Positions 16,680-24,477 of a DNA stretch of 48,382 nucleotides are shown here, piece after piece (position 1 is the first letter of the stretch; the number at the start of each line of letters is the position of its first letter). The notes under the pieces were generated by a model. The model was given only the letters and a program-made list of their open reading frames with translations. It was not told the origin of the DNA and did not search any database. The position numbers and the translations under genes were made by a program. This DNA is from Peptococcaceae bacterium CEB3 (GTDB lineage Bacteria > Bacillota > Desulfitobacteriia > Desulfitobacteriales > Desulfitobacteriaceae), in assembly GCA_001029295.1 (NCBI GenBank), contig LDXJ01000036.1:1-48382 (forward strand), in the 5' to 3' direction.

Positions 16680-17813
16680 ATGACTCTTTACGGGGAGGAG
16701 CATGAACTGTTTCGCCAATCCTTTCGTAAATTTGTCAAAAAGGAACTGGTCCCCCAGGTGGAGGAATGGGAGGAAGAGGGGGAGATGCCGCGCTCAGTCT
16801 GGCGGCGCTTGGGCGAGCAGGGCTACCTTTGTTCTTGGTTGGAGGAAAAGTACGGAGGGGGCGGGGCGGATTTTCTCTATTCGGTCATTATCAACGAGGA
16901 ACTGGCCGCGGCGGGGATCGGAATTGCGGTCGGATTGCACAGCGACATCATCGCTCCCTACATCGACACTTATGGCAGCGAAGCGCAGAAGTCCCGCTGG
17001 CTGCCGGGCTGTGCCACCGGGGAAACGGTCTTGGCTATTGCCATGACGGAGCCGGGGGCAGGGTCTGATCTGCAGGGGATCAAAACCACCGCCGTGCGCG
17101 AGGGTGAGGAATATGTCCTCAACGGTTCCAAGACGTTTATCAGCAACGGGTTTTCTGCCGATGTGGTGGTCGTGGTCGCTAGGACAGACCCTGCAGTGCC
17201 TGCCAGCAAAGGACTCAGCCTGATTGTAGTCGAGCGGGGAACTCCCGGTTTCGCGAAAGGGCGGAAATTGAAGAAGCTGGGCTTGCACAGCCAAGATACG
17301 GCCGAGCTGTTTTTTGACAACTGCCGCGTGCCGGTTTCGAACCGTTTGGGGGTCGAGGGGAGCGGGTTTGCCTATCTGATGGAAAAACTCCAGCAGGAGC
17401 GGTTGGTTTCGGCCCTCGTTTCCCAGTCTTTGGCCCGACGAATGCTTACCGATACAATCGACTATGTCAAGAAGCGGGAGGCCTTCGGCCAGCCCATCGG
17501 AAAATTCCAACACAATGCTTTCAAGATTGCTGAAATGGCGACCGAAGTGGAGCTCGGGCAGGTATTTATGGAACACCTCATCGCCGATCACATGGCCGGC
17601 AAAGAAATCGTGAGCGAGGTTTCCATGGCCAAATACTGGATCGGCGAAATGGCCAACCGGGTGGCCTATCAATGCCTGCAACTGCACGGGGGTTACGGCT
17701 ATATGGAGGAATATCCCATTGCCCGTTTCTACAGGGATGTGCGGGCGCACACCGTCTATGCGGGAACTTCGGAAATTATGAAGTTAATTATTGCCCGAAG
17801 ATTAGGGCTCTGA
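16680..17813 (+). CDS. Acyl-CoA dehydrogenase, helix-G glutamate type
   Basis: A 377-residue FAD enzyme forming the 2,3-enoyl-CoA. AMTEPGAGSD (121-130) and KTFISNG are the flavin- and substrate-binding signatures. The usual C-terminal catalytic position reads YAGTSEI, with alanine instead of glutamate. The catalytic base is therefore probably E240 in QQERLV, as in the long-chain and isovaleryl-CoA dehydrogenases. It needs an electron-transfer flavoprotein, which is not in the window. No enoyl-CoA hydratase is present either. GGAGG precedes the ATG. Confidence 0.88.
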   Translation: MTLYGEEHELFRQSFRKFVKKELVPQVEEWEEEGEMPRSVWRRLGEQGYLCSWLEEKYGGGGADFLYSVIINEELAAAGIGIAVGLHSDIIAPYIDTYGSEAQKSRWLPGCATGETVLAIAMTEPGAGSDLQGIKTTAVREGEEYVLNGSKTFISNGFSADVVVVVARTDPAVPASKGLSLIVVERGTPGFAKGRKLKKLGLHSQDTAELFFDNCRVPVSNRLGVEGSGFAYLMEKLQQERLVSALVSQSLARRMLTDTIDYVKKREAFGQPIGKFQHNAFKIAEMATEVELGQVFMEHLIADHMAGKEIVSEVSMAKYWIGEMANRVAYQCLQLHGGYGYMEEYPIARFYRDVRAHTVYAGTSEIMKLIIARRLGL

Positions 17814-17836
17814 TCCTCAAGGGAGGGAATTCACTC

Positions 17837-19012
17837 GTGTACAAGATGCTTAAGGACATGCGCATTCTCGACCTCACCAGGCTTCTGCCCGGTGGGTATG
17901 CCACTCAGATGCTGGCTGATCTGGGGGCGGAAGTGCTCAAGGTGGAGGATCCCTGGCAAGGGGATTATGTGCGCTGGATGAAACCGTACTTGCCTGGTAC
18001 GAAAGATGGGGCCTACTATTGGGCCCTAAATCGCAACAAGAAAAGCGTGATCCTCAATTTAAAGACCGTGGAGGGGAGGGAGAATTTTCTCAAGCTCCTG
18101 CGGGAGTACGACATTGTGGTCGAGGGGTTCCGGCCGGGGGTGATGGAAAAGTTAGGCCTCGGTTATGAGGTGCTGCAAAGGGCCAATCCGCGAACGATTC
18201 TCTGCTCCATCTCCGGTTACGGCCAGGACGGGCCATATCGGCTGCGTTCTGGTCACGATCTGAATTATCTGGCTCTGGCGGGGGTTCTGGGTCTCAACGG
18301 GGAGCGCGGTGGGCCGCCGCTACCCCCTGCGGTTCAAGTAGCCGATATCGGTGGTGGAGGACTCATGGCGGTAATAGGCATTCTTACCGCCCATATTGCC
18401 CGTGCCAGAACGGGCTTGGGTCAGCAGGTCGACGTTTCGATGCTGGATGGAGCGGTTTCCTGGCTGGCTATGATTTATGCGCAGTTGGCAGCCGCCGAAA
18501 GTGAGTTAAAGAGAGGGGAGGGCCCCCTGAGCGGCGGGGATATCTGTTACGCGGTCTACGAAACGACGGACGGACGCTATATGAGCTTGGCCGCTCTGGA
18601 GCCCAAGTTCTGGCAGGCTTTCTGCACGGCGGTGGCAAGGCCGGATCTGGTCGAGAAACAGTTCACCCGCGATCCGGGAGCCAGACGCGAGGTGGAGCAA
18701 ATCTTTCGTGCCAGGACCCAAGCCGAATGGGTTAGTTTTCTGGGCAATCTGGATGTTTGCTGTGAACCGGTTTTGGAGCCGGAAGAAACACCGGAGCACC
18801 CCCAGGTCAAAGCGCGCAAGTTGTTTCTCACCTTGGAACGACCGGGAGGGGGTCGTGTCAAAGTTCCTGGCCGGCCGCTCAAATTTCCGGCTGAGACAGA
18901 GTATCCGGATGCCGTTCCCCCGGGATTTGGCGAACAGACCGAGGAAATATTGGGCAAGCCGCATTTGCGGGAGGAATCTGCCCCGCCCGGGGAGAATAAA
19001 CTGGGCAGATGA
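17837..19012 (+). CDS. Class III (CaiB/BaiF, FRC-type) CoA-transferase
   Basis: A 391-residue CoA-transferase moving CoA between acids, here possibly activating the operon's substrate at the expense of another acyl-CoA. The N-terminal MRILDLTRLLPGGYATQMLADLGAEV region and the catalytic aspartate D141 in SGHDLNYLALAG are clear, followed by GQQVDVSMLDG. The start is GTG 17837, placed by GGGAGG at 17821-17826; an ATG three codons later is the alternative. It ends 10 bp before the activator gene. Confidence 0.88.
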   Translation: MYKMLKDMRILDLTRLLPGGYATQMLADLGAEVLKVEDPWQGDYVRWMKPYLPGTKDGAYYWALNRNKKSVILNLKTVEGRENFLKLLREYDIVVEGFRPGVMEKLGLGYEVLQRANPRTILCSISGYGQDGPYRLRSGHDLNYLALAGVLGLNGERGGPPLPPAVQVADIGGGGLMAVIGILTAHIARARTGLGQQVDVSMLDGAVSWLAMIYAQLAAAESELKRGEGPLSGGDICYAVYETTDGRYMSLAALEPKFWQAFCTAVARPDLVEKQFTRDPGARREVEQIFRARTQAEWVSFLGNLDVCCEPVLEPEETPEHPQVKARKLFLTLERPGGGRVKVPGRPLKFPAETEYPDAVPPGFGEQTEEILGKPHLREESAPPGENKLGR

Positions 19013-19021
19013 GGTGATGCA

Positions 19022-19111
19022 GATGTCCAAGCGTGAGATGATGGCTGGGACTGGTGCGGGACTGACTGGGACCGATATGGGGATTCTGATGTCCATGCGT
19101 GAGATGATGAC
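19022..19111 (+). repeat. In-frame direct repeat at the activator's 5' end
   Basis: A 24-bp sequence (GATGTCCAAGCGTGAGATGA...) at 19022-19045 recurs with few changes at 19088-19111, exactly 66 bp (22 codons) later. The protein thus begins MSKREMM and has MSMREMM at residues 23-29, just before the first CBS domain. The second copy may be the original start. Confidence 0.7.
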
Positions 19112-21299
19112 CCCGAATGTACCGCTTCTGGGTCAAGATGATACTTTAGCAGATGGGGTTGCCTTGTTAAGGCAGACCAAATTGGACGCTTTGCCCGTCA
19201 CCGGAAAAGATGGCCACTTGCTGGGTGTCTTTACCAAGGCCAAACTTATGGACGCTTTTCTCGCGGGAGCCCAACTTTCCGAAAGCCTGAGCAATTATAT
19301 CGAGCGTCGGGTTGTGACGGTTCAGGCGGACACCCCCTATGCGGAAGTGGAACGCAGGGTTAAGCTCAGTCCGGTCGGCACGGGGGTAGTGGTTGATTCA
19401 GACGGGCGAGTTCTCGGAATTTTTACGAAAGTCAATATGATTGCGGCGCTTTTCAAAGAAGCGGAACAGACGGCGGCAAAGTTAAACTCCATCTATGCGG
19501 CACTCCCCCATGGGCTGATGGTGGTCGACGCCGGCGGCCGCGTCGAACGGCTGAATCCGGCTGGTGTCAAGATTCTGGGCCTGGCAGAAGAAAGTTTGAA
19601 AGAATGCCCGTTGGTCGATCTCTGTCCGGGACTAGATCTGAGTACGGTTCTCCAATCGGCCCAACACTTGCTTGGAGTGCAGGCAGAAATGAAAGGGGTC
19701 AAAGTTCTCTGTAACGTGAGTCCGGTGGGGGAGGGCGCGGGGGCGGTGATCGCCTTTCAGGCCGTGACCGATTTGGAACAAGTTGCCTTGGAATTGGAAA
19801 CGACCAAGCGCCTGAACGAGACCTTGGCGACGGTGCTGAATATAGCATATGAAGCCATATTCGTGGTCGATGAACGGGGACGGATCACCTTGGTTAATGA
19901 AGCGGCCTGTCGTTTTTTCGGTAAGGAGGAGGGGGAGCTTCTGCGTCGCCCTGTCGACGTTGTCCTTAAGAATACGCGCTTCTCAAGAACATTGAAAACG
20001 GGAATGGCAGAAACCAATGAGATTCAGGTGATTCACGGGCACCCAGCCATCGTTTCCCGCCTGCCCATCGTGCGGCAGGGCAGGGTCGTCGGGGCGGTTG
20101 GCAAGATCGTCTATCAAAAGATCGAAGAGGTCAAAGAAGTTGCCGAACGTTTAGCGGAATTGGACGGAGAATTATTGTGCGATAAGGATAAGTACGGTCA
20201 ACAGAAGTTTGATAGGGAGAAATATAAGAGGGAGACATATAATAGGGAGAAGTGCGACAAGGATCACTATGATGGGGAGAAGTACGGCAAGGAGAAGGAG
20301 AGCCTCGAACGACAGGCGGCCACTTTCGACCGGATTGTCACGGTAAATTCGGACATGTGTCGTCTCAAGCAGGAGGCCGAGACGGCGGCTCGGGGGAGTT
20401 CCACCATCCTCCTGACGGGGGAAAGCGGAACCGGCAAGGAACTTTTTGCGGCAGCCATTCACCACGCCAGTCCCAAACGCAAGGGCCCCTTCGTCAGGGT
20501 TAATTGCGCCGCCGTGCCGGAGAATCTCCTCGAGTCGGAGTTCTTTGGCTATGTCAATGGGGCCTTCACCGGGGCCCAAAAAGGGGGCAAGCCAGGTAAG
20601 TTCGCGTTGGCCGACGGAGGGACTCTGTTCCTGGACGAGATAGGGGATATGTCTTTCAGCCTGCAGAGCAAACTTCTGCGTGTGATCGAGGACAGAACAT
20701 TTGAACCCCTCGGCAGCAACGGGACGGTTAAAGCAGATGTTCGGATTATCGCCGCCACGAATCAAGACTTGTCGCGAAATGTGGAAAATGGATCCTTTCG
20801 TCGTGACCTCTACTATCGACTCAACGTAATAAACTTCCATCTCCTTCCTTTGCGCCGCCGGCCGGAAGATATCGTGCCCCTTGCTCATCTCTTCCTGGAG
20901 CAGTTGAATCTGACCCTGGGCCGGGAGATTGAGGGAATGTCGCCTGTGGTAGAAAAGCTTCTCAGGGCACACGCCTGGCCGGGAAATGTGCGGGAATTAA
21001 AAAACGTCCTGGAGCGCTCTGTTAACTTGGCGGCCGGAACTAGATTAGAAGCGGGGGACCTACCGCTTTATCTGCGCGAGCCGCGGCGGGAACGGAATGT
21101 GAAAGGGGTTTTATCCTGGAGCGAGGGCTGGAAACCAGAGAGAGTGTTTCCCCGCGAAGGGCGGGAGGACCGCCTAGGCAGGGAATCCCTGCTTAGGGCA
21201 TTGGAACTTGTTCACGGGAACAAGTCCGAAGCCGCCCGGCTTTTAGGAATTTCGCGTTCCTGGCTCTACGAAAAAATGCGTCGTCATAATATGGGCTAA
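19023..21299 (+). CDS. Sigma-54-dependent activator with CBS pair and PAS domains
   Basis: A 758-residue enhancer-binding protein. Order: a CBS pair (about 23-140, with [12 protein letters not shown] and [12 protein letters not shown]), two PAS-like domains (about 150-265 and 265-370), a charged repeat linker (386-431), an AAA+ domain with Walker A GESGTGKE (466-473), GAFTGA (513-518, the sigma-54 contact loop) and LFLDEIGD, and a C-terminal Fis-type helix-turn-helix ([15 protein letters not shown]). CBS pairs usually bind adenosyl ligands, suggesting sensing of AMP/ATP or an acyl-CoA. It is the last gene of the operon it probably controls. Start 19023 follows GAGGTG; the first codons are partly duplicated 66 bp later. 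Confidence 0.9.
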   Translation: MSKREMMAGTGAGLTGTDMGILMSMREMMTPNVPLLGQDDTLADGVALLRQTKLDALPVTGKDGHLLGVFTKAKLMDAFLAGAQLSESLSNYIERRVVTVQADTPYAEVERRVKLSPVGTGVVVDSDGRVLGIFTKVNMIAALFKEAEQTAAKLNSIYAALPHGLMVVDAGGRVERLNPAGVKILGLAEESLKECPLVDLCPGLDLSTVLQSAQHLLGVQAEMKGVKVLCNVSPVGEGAGAVIAFQAVTDLEQVALELETTKRLNETLATVLNIAYEAIFVVDERGRITLVNEAACRFFGKEEGELLRRPVDVVLKNTRFSRTLKTGMAETNEIQVIHGHPAIVSRLPIVRQGRVVGAVGKIVYQKIEEVKEVAERLAELDGELLCDKDKYGQQKFDREKYKRETYNREKCDKDHYDGEKYGKEKESLERQAATFDRIVTVNSDMCRLKQEAETAARGSSTILLTGESGTGKELFAAAIHHASPKRKGPFVRVNCAAVPENLLESEFFGYVNGAFTGAQKGGKPGKFALADGGTLFLDEIGDMSFSLQSKLLRVIEDRTFEPLGSNGTVKADVRIIAATNQDLSRNVENGSFRRDLYYRLNVINFHLLPLRRRPEDIVPLAHLFLEQLNLTLGREIEGMSPVVEKLLRAHAWPGNVRELKNVLERSVNLAAGTRLEAGDLPLYLREPRRERNVKGVLSWSEGWKPERVFPREGREDRLGRESLLRALELVHGNKSEAARLLGISRSWLYEKMRRHNMG

Positions 21300-21315
21300 A
21301 ACAGGAAAAAAACAT

Positions 21316-21342
21316 TTGACAAGAACAACTTGCTCATATAAT
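21316..21342 (+). promoter_or_regulatory. Promoter of the tRNA array
   Basis: TTGACA at 21316-21321 and TATAAT at 21337-21342 (15-nt spacer), or TAATAT at 21339-21344 (17-nt spacer), about 23 bp before the first tRNA. The position and consensus quality fit a strong stable-RNA promoter. Confidence 0.65.
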
Positions 21343-21364
21343 ATATATATTGCGCGTAAAAAGT

Positions 21365-21440
21365 GGCCCGTTGGTCAAGCGGCCTAAGACACCGCCCTTT
21401 CACGGCGGCTACACGGGTTCGAATCCCGTACGGGTCACCA
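21365..21440 (+). tRNA. tRNA-Glu (TTC)
   Basis: Acceptor GGCCCGT/ACGGGTC, anticodon loop CTTTCAC with anticodon TTC, T-loop GGTTCGAATCC and encoded CCA. It is the first gene of the array. Confidence 0.92.
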
Positions 21441-21636
21441 GCCAACTGATTGGCGCTGAACCAAATGGTTAGCGCTGAACGCCCGAAAGCTCAGCCGAAG
21501 TACGCAGGTTCGCATCCCGCGGGGCTCAGCAGCCGGAGACTGAGACGCCCGAGGTGGGAGCCTTGAACCCGGACAGGCGGGCGGATTTTCCGAAGATCCC
21601 CAAGTAATATATCTGAGGGGCTTGACATCGTGACGT

Positions 21637-21711
<75 letters not shown>

Positions 21712-21855
21712 AAGAAACCAAGGAGAAGTCTGGGAACGGTGGCCCGCAAGGCCCGGTTCTAGGACACAGGAAACACGCGGGATGTTGAAGGTGAAGCACC
21801 GGTAAGTCTGGGAGAAGTTGGGCTTTGGGCTGCGTGCCTCGAACATCGATTACGA

Positions 21856-21930
21856 TGGGGTGTCGCCAAGTGGTAAGGCACCAGACTTTGACTCTGGCAC
21901 GCGTAGGTTCGAATCCTGCCACCCCAGCCA
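21856..21930 (+). tRNA. tRNA-Gln (TTG)
   Basis: Acceptor TGGGGTG/CACCCCA, anticodon loop ACTTTGACT region with TTG, T-loop GGTTCGAATCC, encoded CCA. Confidence 0.92.
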
Positions 21931-21935
21931 GAAGT

Positions 21936-22011
21936 GAGCCATTAGCTCAGTTGGTAGAGCACCTGACTTTTAATCAGGGTGTCCCGCGTTCGAGTCGCGG
22001 ATGGCTCACCA
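21936..22011 (+). tRNA. tRNA-Lys (TTT)
   Basis: Acceptor GAGCCAT/ATGGCTC, anticodon stem CTGAC with loop TTTTAAT (TTT), encoded CCA. It starts 5 bp after tRNA-Gln. Confidence 0.93.
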
Positions 22012-22182
22012 ATTATATCATTACTTGGAGTGTAAACATTGTTTTTGAGTGTGCGTGATTTTGGGTCTAACGTGGTTTTGAGTGTAACGTTATCCCCAAA
22101 CAACTAGAGCCACTTGTACGGCCTGCCAAGTTCCTTCGGGCGACTTGGACATCCTCGCGTTTCAACGAGGGGAGGAAGTCAA

Positions 22183-22257
22183 GCGGGTGTAACTCAGTGG
22201 TAGAGTGTCACCTTGCCAAGGTGAAAGTCGCGAGTCCGAATCTCGTCACCCGCTCCA
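22183..22257 (+). tRNA. tRNA-Gly (GCC)
   Basis: Acceptor GCGGGTG/CACCCGC, anticodon stem CACCT/AGGTG, loop TGCCA with GCC, encoded CCA. It shares its acceptor with the second glycine tRNA at the array's end. Confidence 0.92.
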
Positions 22258-22263
22258 GAAAAT

Positions 22264-22340
22264 GCGCTCGTGGCTCAGCTGGATAGAGCGTCTGACTACG
22301 AATCAGAAGGTCGGGGGTTCGAATCCCTCCGAGCGCACCA
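22264..22340 (+). tRNA. tRNA-Arg (ACG)
   Basis: Acceptor GCGCTCG/CGAGCGC, anticodon loop CTACGAA with ACG (wobble A is expected to be edited to inosine), encoded CCA. Confidence 0.92.
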
Positions 22341-22450
22341 ATCATCACCTTAATCAAGCAATCATTACCCTAATCAAGCAATCACTATTCCAATCAGCAA
22401 GCACTACTCCAGTCAAGGAATCACTACCCTAATCAAGCGATTATTACCCT
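22341..22450 (+). repeat. Degenerate ~20-bp tandem repeat between tRNA genes
   Basis: About five units of the type AATCATTACCCTAATCAAGC, with drifting bases and small length changes, lie directly after tRNA-Arg. No gene or tRNA fold is seen. The unit does not resemble a CRISPR repeat because there are no spacers. Confidence 0.7.
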
Positions 22451-22537
22451 TTCATTCAAAAACGGACCGGTCAAAAAAACTTGGGTGCCGGATACCTTGC
22501 CGGACCCGATGGACACCGAGAATGTGAAAATTGACTT

Positions 22538-22613
22538 GCCGTTGTAGCTCAGTCGGTAGAGCGTATCCTTGGTAAGGATAAGGTCACCGGTTCAATCCCG
22601 GTCAACGGCTCCA
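22538..22613 (+). tRNA. tRNA-Thr (GGT)
   Basis: Acceptor GCCGTTG/CAACGGC, anticodon stem TATCC/GGATA, loop TTGGTAA with GGT, encoded CCA. Confidence 0.92.
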
Positions 22614-22617
22614 AAAC

Positions 22618-22702
22618 GCGGGAGTGGCGGAACTGGCAGACGCGCACGTTTGAGGGGCGTGTGGGTAACACCGTACGGGTTCAAGTCCCGTCTTCCGCAC
22701 CA
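22618..22702 (+). tRNA. tRNA-Leu (GAG)
   Basis: A class II tRNA of 85 nt with a long variable arm. Acceptor GCGGGAG/CTTCCGC (one G-U), anticodon stem CACG/CGTG with loop containing GAG, encoded CCA. Confidence 0.92.
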
Positions 22703-22815
22703 GTTTAAAATCCGAAGTCAGACTCGCAAGCCGATATGAGCTTGGGAGGCTTGACAGAAGAGATAGATTCCTTCGGCTGTCCCGTAAAGCCCGGGTGTCC
22801 GGACGGAAGCATCGT

Positions 22816-22906
22816 GGAGAAGTACTCAAGTGGCTGAAGAGGACGGTTTGCTAAACCGTTAGAGTGGGCAACTGCTGCGAGGGTTCGAATCCCTCCTTCT
22901 CCGCCA
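22816..22906 (+). tRNA. tRNA-Ser (GCT)
   Basis: A class II tRNA of 91 nt with a long variable arm. Acceptor GGAGAAG/CTTCTCC, anticodon loop TTGCTAA with GCT, G discriminator, encoded CCA. Confidence 0.92.
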
Positions 22907-22939
22907 CATAACTCCGGTTTGGGATGATTCAGAAACCAT

Positions 22940-23014
22940 TCCTCGATAGCTCAATGGTGGAGCAACCGGCTGTTAACCGGTAGGTTGTAGGTTCGAGTCC
23001 TACTCGGGGAGCCA
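22940..23014 (+). tRNA. tRNA-Asn (GTT)
   Basis: Acceptor TCCTCGA/TCGGGGA (one T-G), anticodon stem CCGGC/ACCGG region with loop CTGTTAA (GTT), encoded CCA. Confidence 0.92.
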
Positions 23015-23015
23015 T

Positions 23016-23092
23016 GGCAGGGTAGCCAAGCGGTCTAAGGCAAGCGGTTCATACCCGCTCATGCGAGGGTTCAAATCCCCCCCCTGCTACCA
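23016..23092 (+). tRNA. tRNA with CAT anticodon (elongator Met, or Ile2)
   Basis: The anticodon stem AGCGG/CCGCT surrounds loop TTCATAC (CAT). The acceptor GGCAGGG/CCCTGCT ends in a G1-T72 wobble. D-stem GCC/GGC and encoded CCA are clear. It lacks the initiator features, so it is elongator Met or a lysidine-modified Ile tRNA; the sequence alone does not settle which. Confidence 0.85.
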
Positions 23093-23099
23093 TTTACAT

Positions 23100-23173
23100 G
23101 CGGGTGTAGCTCAATGGTAGAGCACTAGCCTTCCAAGCTAGCTACGTGGGTTCGATTCCCATCACCCGCTCCA
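23100..23173 (+). tRNA. tRNA-Gly (TCC)
   Basis: Acceptor GCGGGTG/CACCCGC, anticodon stem CTAGC/GCTAG, loop CTTCCAA with TCC, encoded CCA. Last gene of the array. Confidence 0.92.
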
Positions 23174-23232
23174 AAAACCGAACTTGCAAAGAGCTTAAGC
23201 TGATAAGCTAAATTGGCTTGATAAGATTAGAT

Positions 23233-23258
23233 AGACCGGGGCCGTAAGGTCCCGGTCT
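23233..23258 (+). terminator. Terminator of the tRNA array
   Basis: AGACCGGG (23233-23240) pairs with CCCGGTCT (23251-23258) around a GCCGTAAGGT loop; the following TGCCGTATTTT is only partly T-rich. Confidence 0.55.
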
Positions 23259-23318
23259 TGCCGTATTTTGCTGCGCTTTTCGTGTGTTTCTACGCCTTTC
23301 CATGGTGTCCTTCCATCG

Positions 23319-23346
23319 TAACTCTTAACTCTTAACTCTTAACTCT
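23319..23346. repeat. Heptanucleotide tandem repeat (TAACTCT x4)
   Basis: Four perfect copies of TAACTCT. The minus-strand CoA-binding protein gene ends inside it: its stop (TAA) is read from the repeat after codons GTT AAG AGT. Confidence 0.85.
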
Positions 23347-23730
23347 GTCTCTGGTTTGGACGAGCACACACTGGTCGTGAATCACATCTAGGCCGTTTTC
23401 TCCCCCTTGGCGTATCGCCTCGGCACTTTCACTACCCGGCTGCATCCAAACCCGTTTGATACCGAGGGTGATGCAGTCTTGAACCACTTGTTCGGTGGCT
23501 TTGGGCGGGACAACAACGCTCACGGAGTCAGGTTTGACCGGAAGTGCCGCTAAGTTTGGATAGATGCGCTCTCCCTCGATTTCCTGCAGTTTGGGGTTGA
23601 CGCCGTATACTGTATAGCCGGCCTTTTTGAGCTGGAAGTACACTTTGTTGCCGTATTTGGCAGGATCAAGCGACACGCCAATCACAGCCCAGACTGGGTG
23701 GTTAAGAAATTCCTGAATATCTCCCGGCAT
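23332..23730 (-). CDS. CoA-binding domain protein (YccU-like)
   Basis: A 132-residue single-domain protein of the CoA-binding Rossmann family (the N-terminal fold of succinyl-CoA synthetase alpha). Typical elements are WAVIGVSLDPAKYGNKV, GYTVYGVNPK, PDSVSVVVPP and GIKRVWMQPGSES. The role of such stand-alone proteins is unsettled; CoA or CoA-disulfide binding is the usual proposal. AGGAGG precedes the ATG at 23730. The gene ends within a heptanucleotide repeat. It is transcribed away from the compartment operon. Confidence 0.85.
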   Translation of the reverse strand: MPGDIQEFLNHPVWAVIGVSLDPAKYGNKVYFQLKKAGYTVYGVNPKLQEIEGERIYPNLAALPVKPDSVSVVVPPKATEQVVQDCITLGIKRVWMQPGSESAEAIRQGGENGLDVIHDQCVLVQTRDRVKS

Positions 23731-24056
23731 GTTTTGGACCTCCTCAATCAGTAATATCTGCCATTCAGTCTAAGGGATATCCGGCCAATTTGCAACAAGT
23801 GAGCCACAAGTGATAGGTGCTGTGGACGATAGGCCAACGTCAAGTGACAAAGACGGTAAATAACGGTATATCAGGCATCCTCTACTTCAAGAGACGTTAC
23901 TCTCCAAAAATATCCGGCGGGAGGGAGTGTCTTTGTGAAGGAAGACCTAAGCCGTTGGAGGATGGACAAGGCTTAACGAACATAAAGTTGGAGAGGCATA
24001 GAGAAAACTGAGTAAGGACGGTAATCACGTTACGTTCGGATGCCCTTTTCCAAGGG

Positions 24057-24094
24057 AAAAAGAGGCGCTGTCGGTGTTCGGCAGGGCCCTTTTT
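24057..24094 (+). terminator. Terminator-like hairpin in the operon leader
   Basis: AAAAAG ... CTGTCG-GTGTT-CGGCAG ... CTTTTT: a hairpin with an inner 6-bp stem and an outer A/T stem, separated by small mismatches, ending in a T-tract. Confidence 0.5.
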
Positions 24095-24107
24095 GTGTCA
24101 GAGCAAT

Positions 24108-24130
24108 CGCGGCGCCAGCCGCGGTTTTTT
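24108..24130 (+). terminator. Second terminator-like hairpin in the operon leader
   Basis: CGCGGC (24108-24113), loop GCCA, GCCGCG (24118-24123), then GTTTTTT. It is compact and GC-rich and lies 348 bp before the aldolase start. Confidence 0.6.
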
Positions 24131-24477
24131 ATTGCCTGCAAACAGACGGGAAACCGGGCGAAAAAATGTCACTTTTCTCTTATCTTAAGAGAATCGGAGA
24201 CTGGCGGAGGAATCGGGTGACAATCAAGGTTCGGAGCGGAAACCCAGCTATTTTGGGATTTGTGGAAGTAAGGGACAGGATGGATAATATGTCTAAACCT
24301 AATCTTCGAAACACAGATGAAACAAAGAAAAAACAAAGGAGAAACAGAAGAAAGCCAAGAAGAGTGCAGCACGACCCTAGCGACAGAGGCAGCGGTCACA
24401 GGGATGGAACGGGATTCGATGATAACGGATGAGAATCCCAAAGATATAGGGAGATAGGCGAAGGAGGGGTTTGAGCC

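Larger units (their letters stand above)
23731..24477 (+). other. 747-bp non-coding leader region before the compartment operon
   Basis: No credible gene is seen. It holds two terminator-like hairpins (24057-24094 and 24108-24130) and a 7-bp-arm inverted repeat TCTCTTA-TCT-TAAGAGA (24176-24192) that could be an operator. Short open frames (for example 24040-24432) lack homology-like content. I could not match it to a cobalamin or other known riboswitch. A promoter for the operon was not recognised. Confidence 0.5.

Noticed and set aside
17750-17780. Inactive acyl-CoA dehydrogenase because YAGTSEI lacks the usual catalytic Glu
   Set aside because: Enzymes of the long-chain/isovaleryl type use a glutamate in the QERL helix instead, and E240 is present.
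22341-22450. Possible CRISPR array
   Set aside because: The ~20-bp units are contiguous and degenerate with no spacers, and no cas genes are present.
23760-24130. Cobalamin riboswitch before the compartment operon
   Set aside because: I looked for the conserved B12-box and core elements and could not find them.
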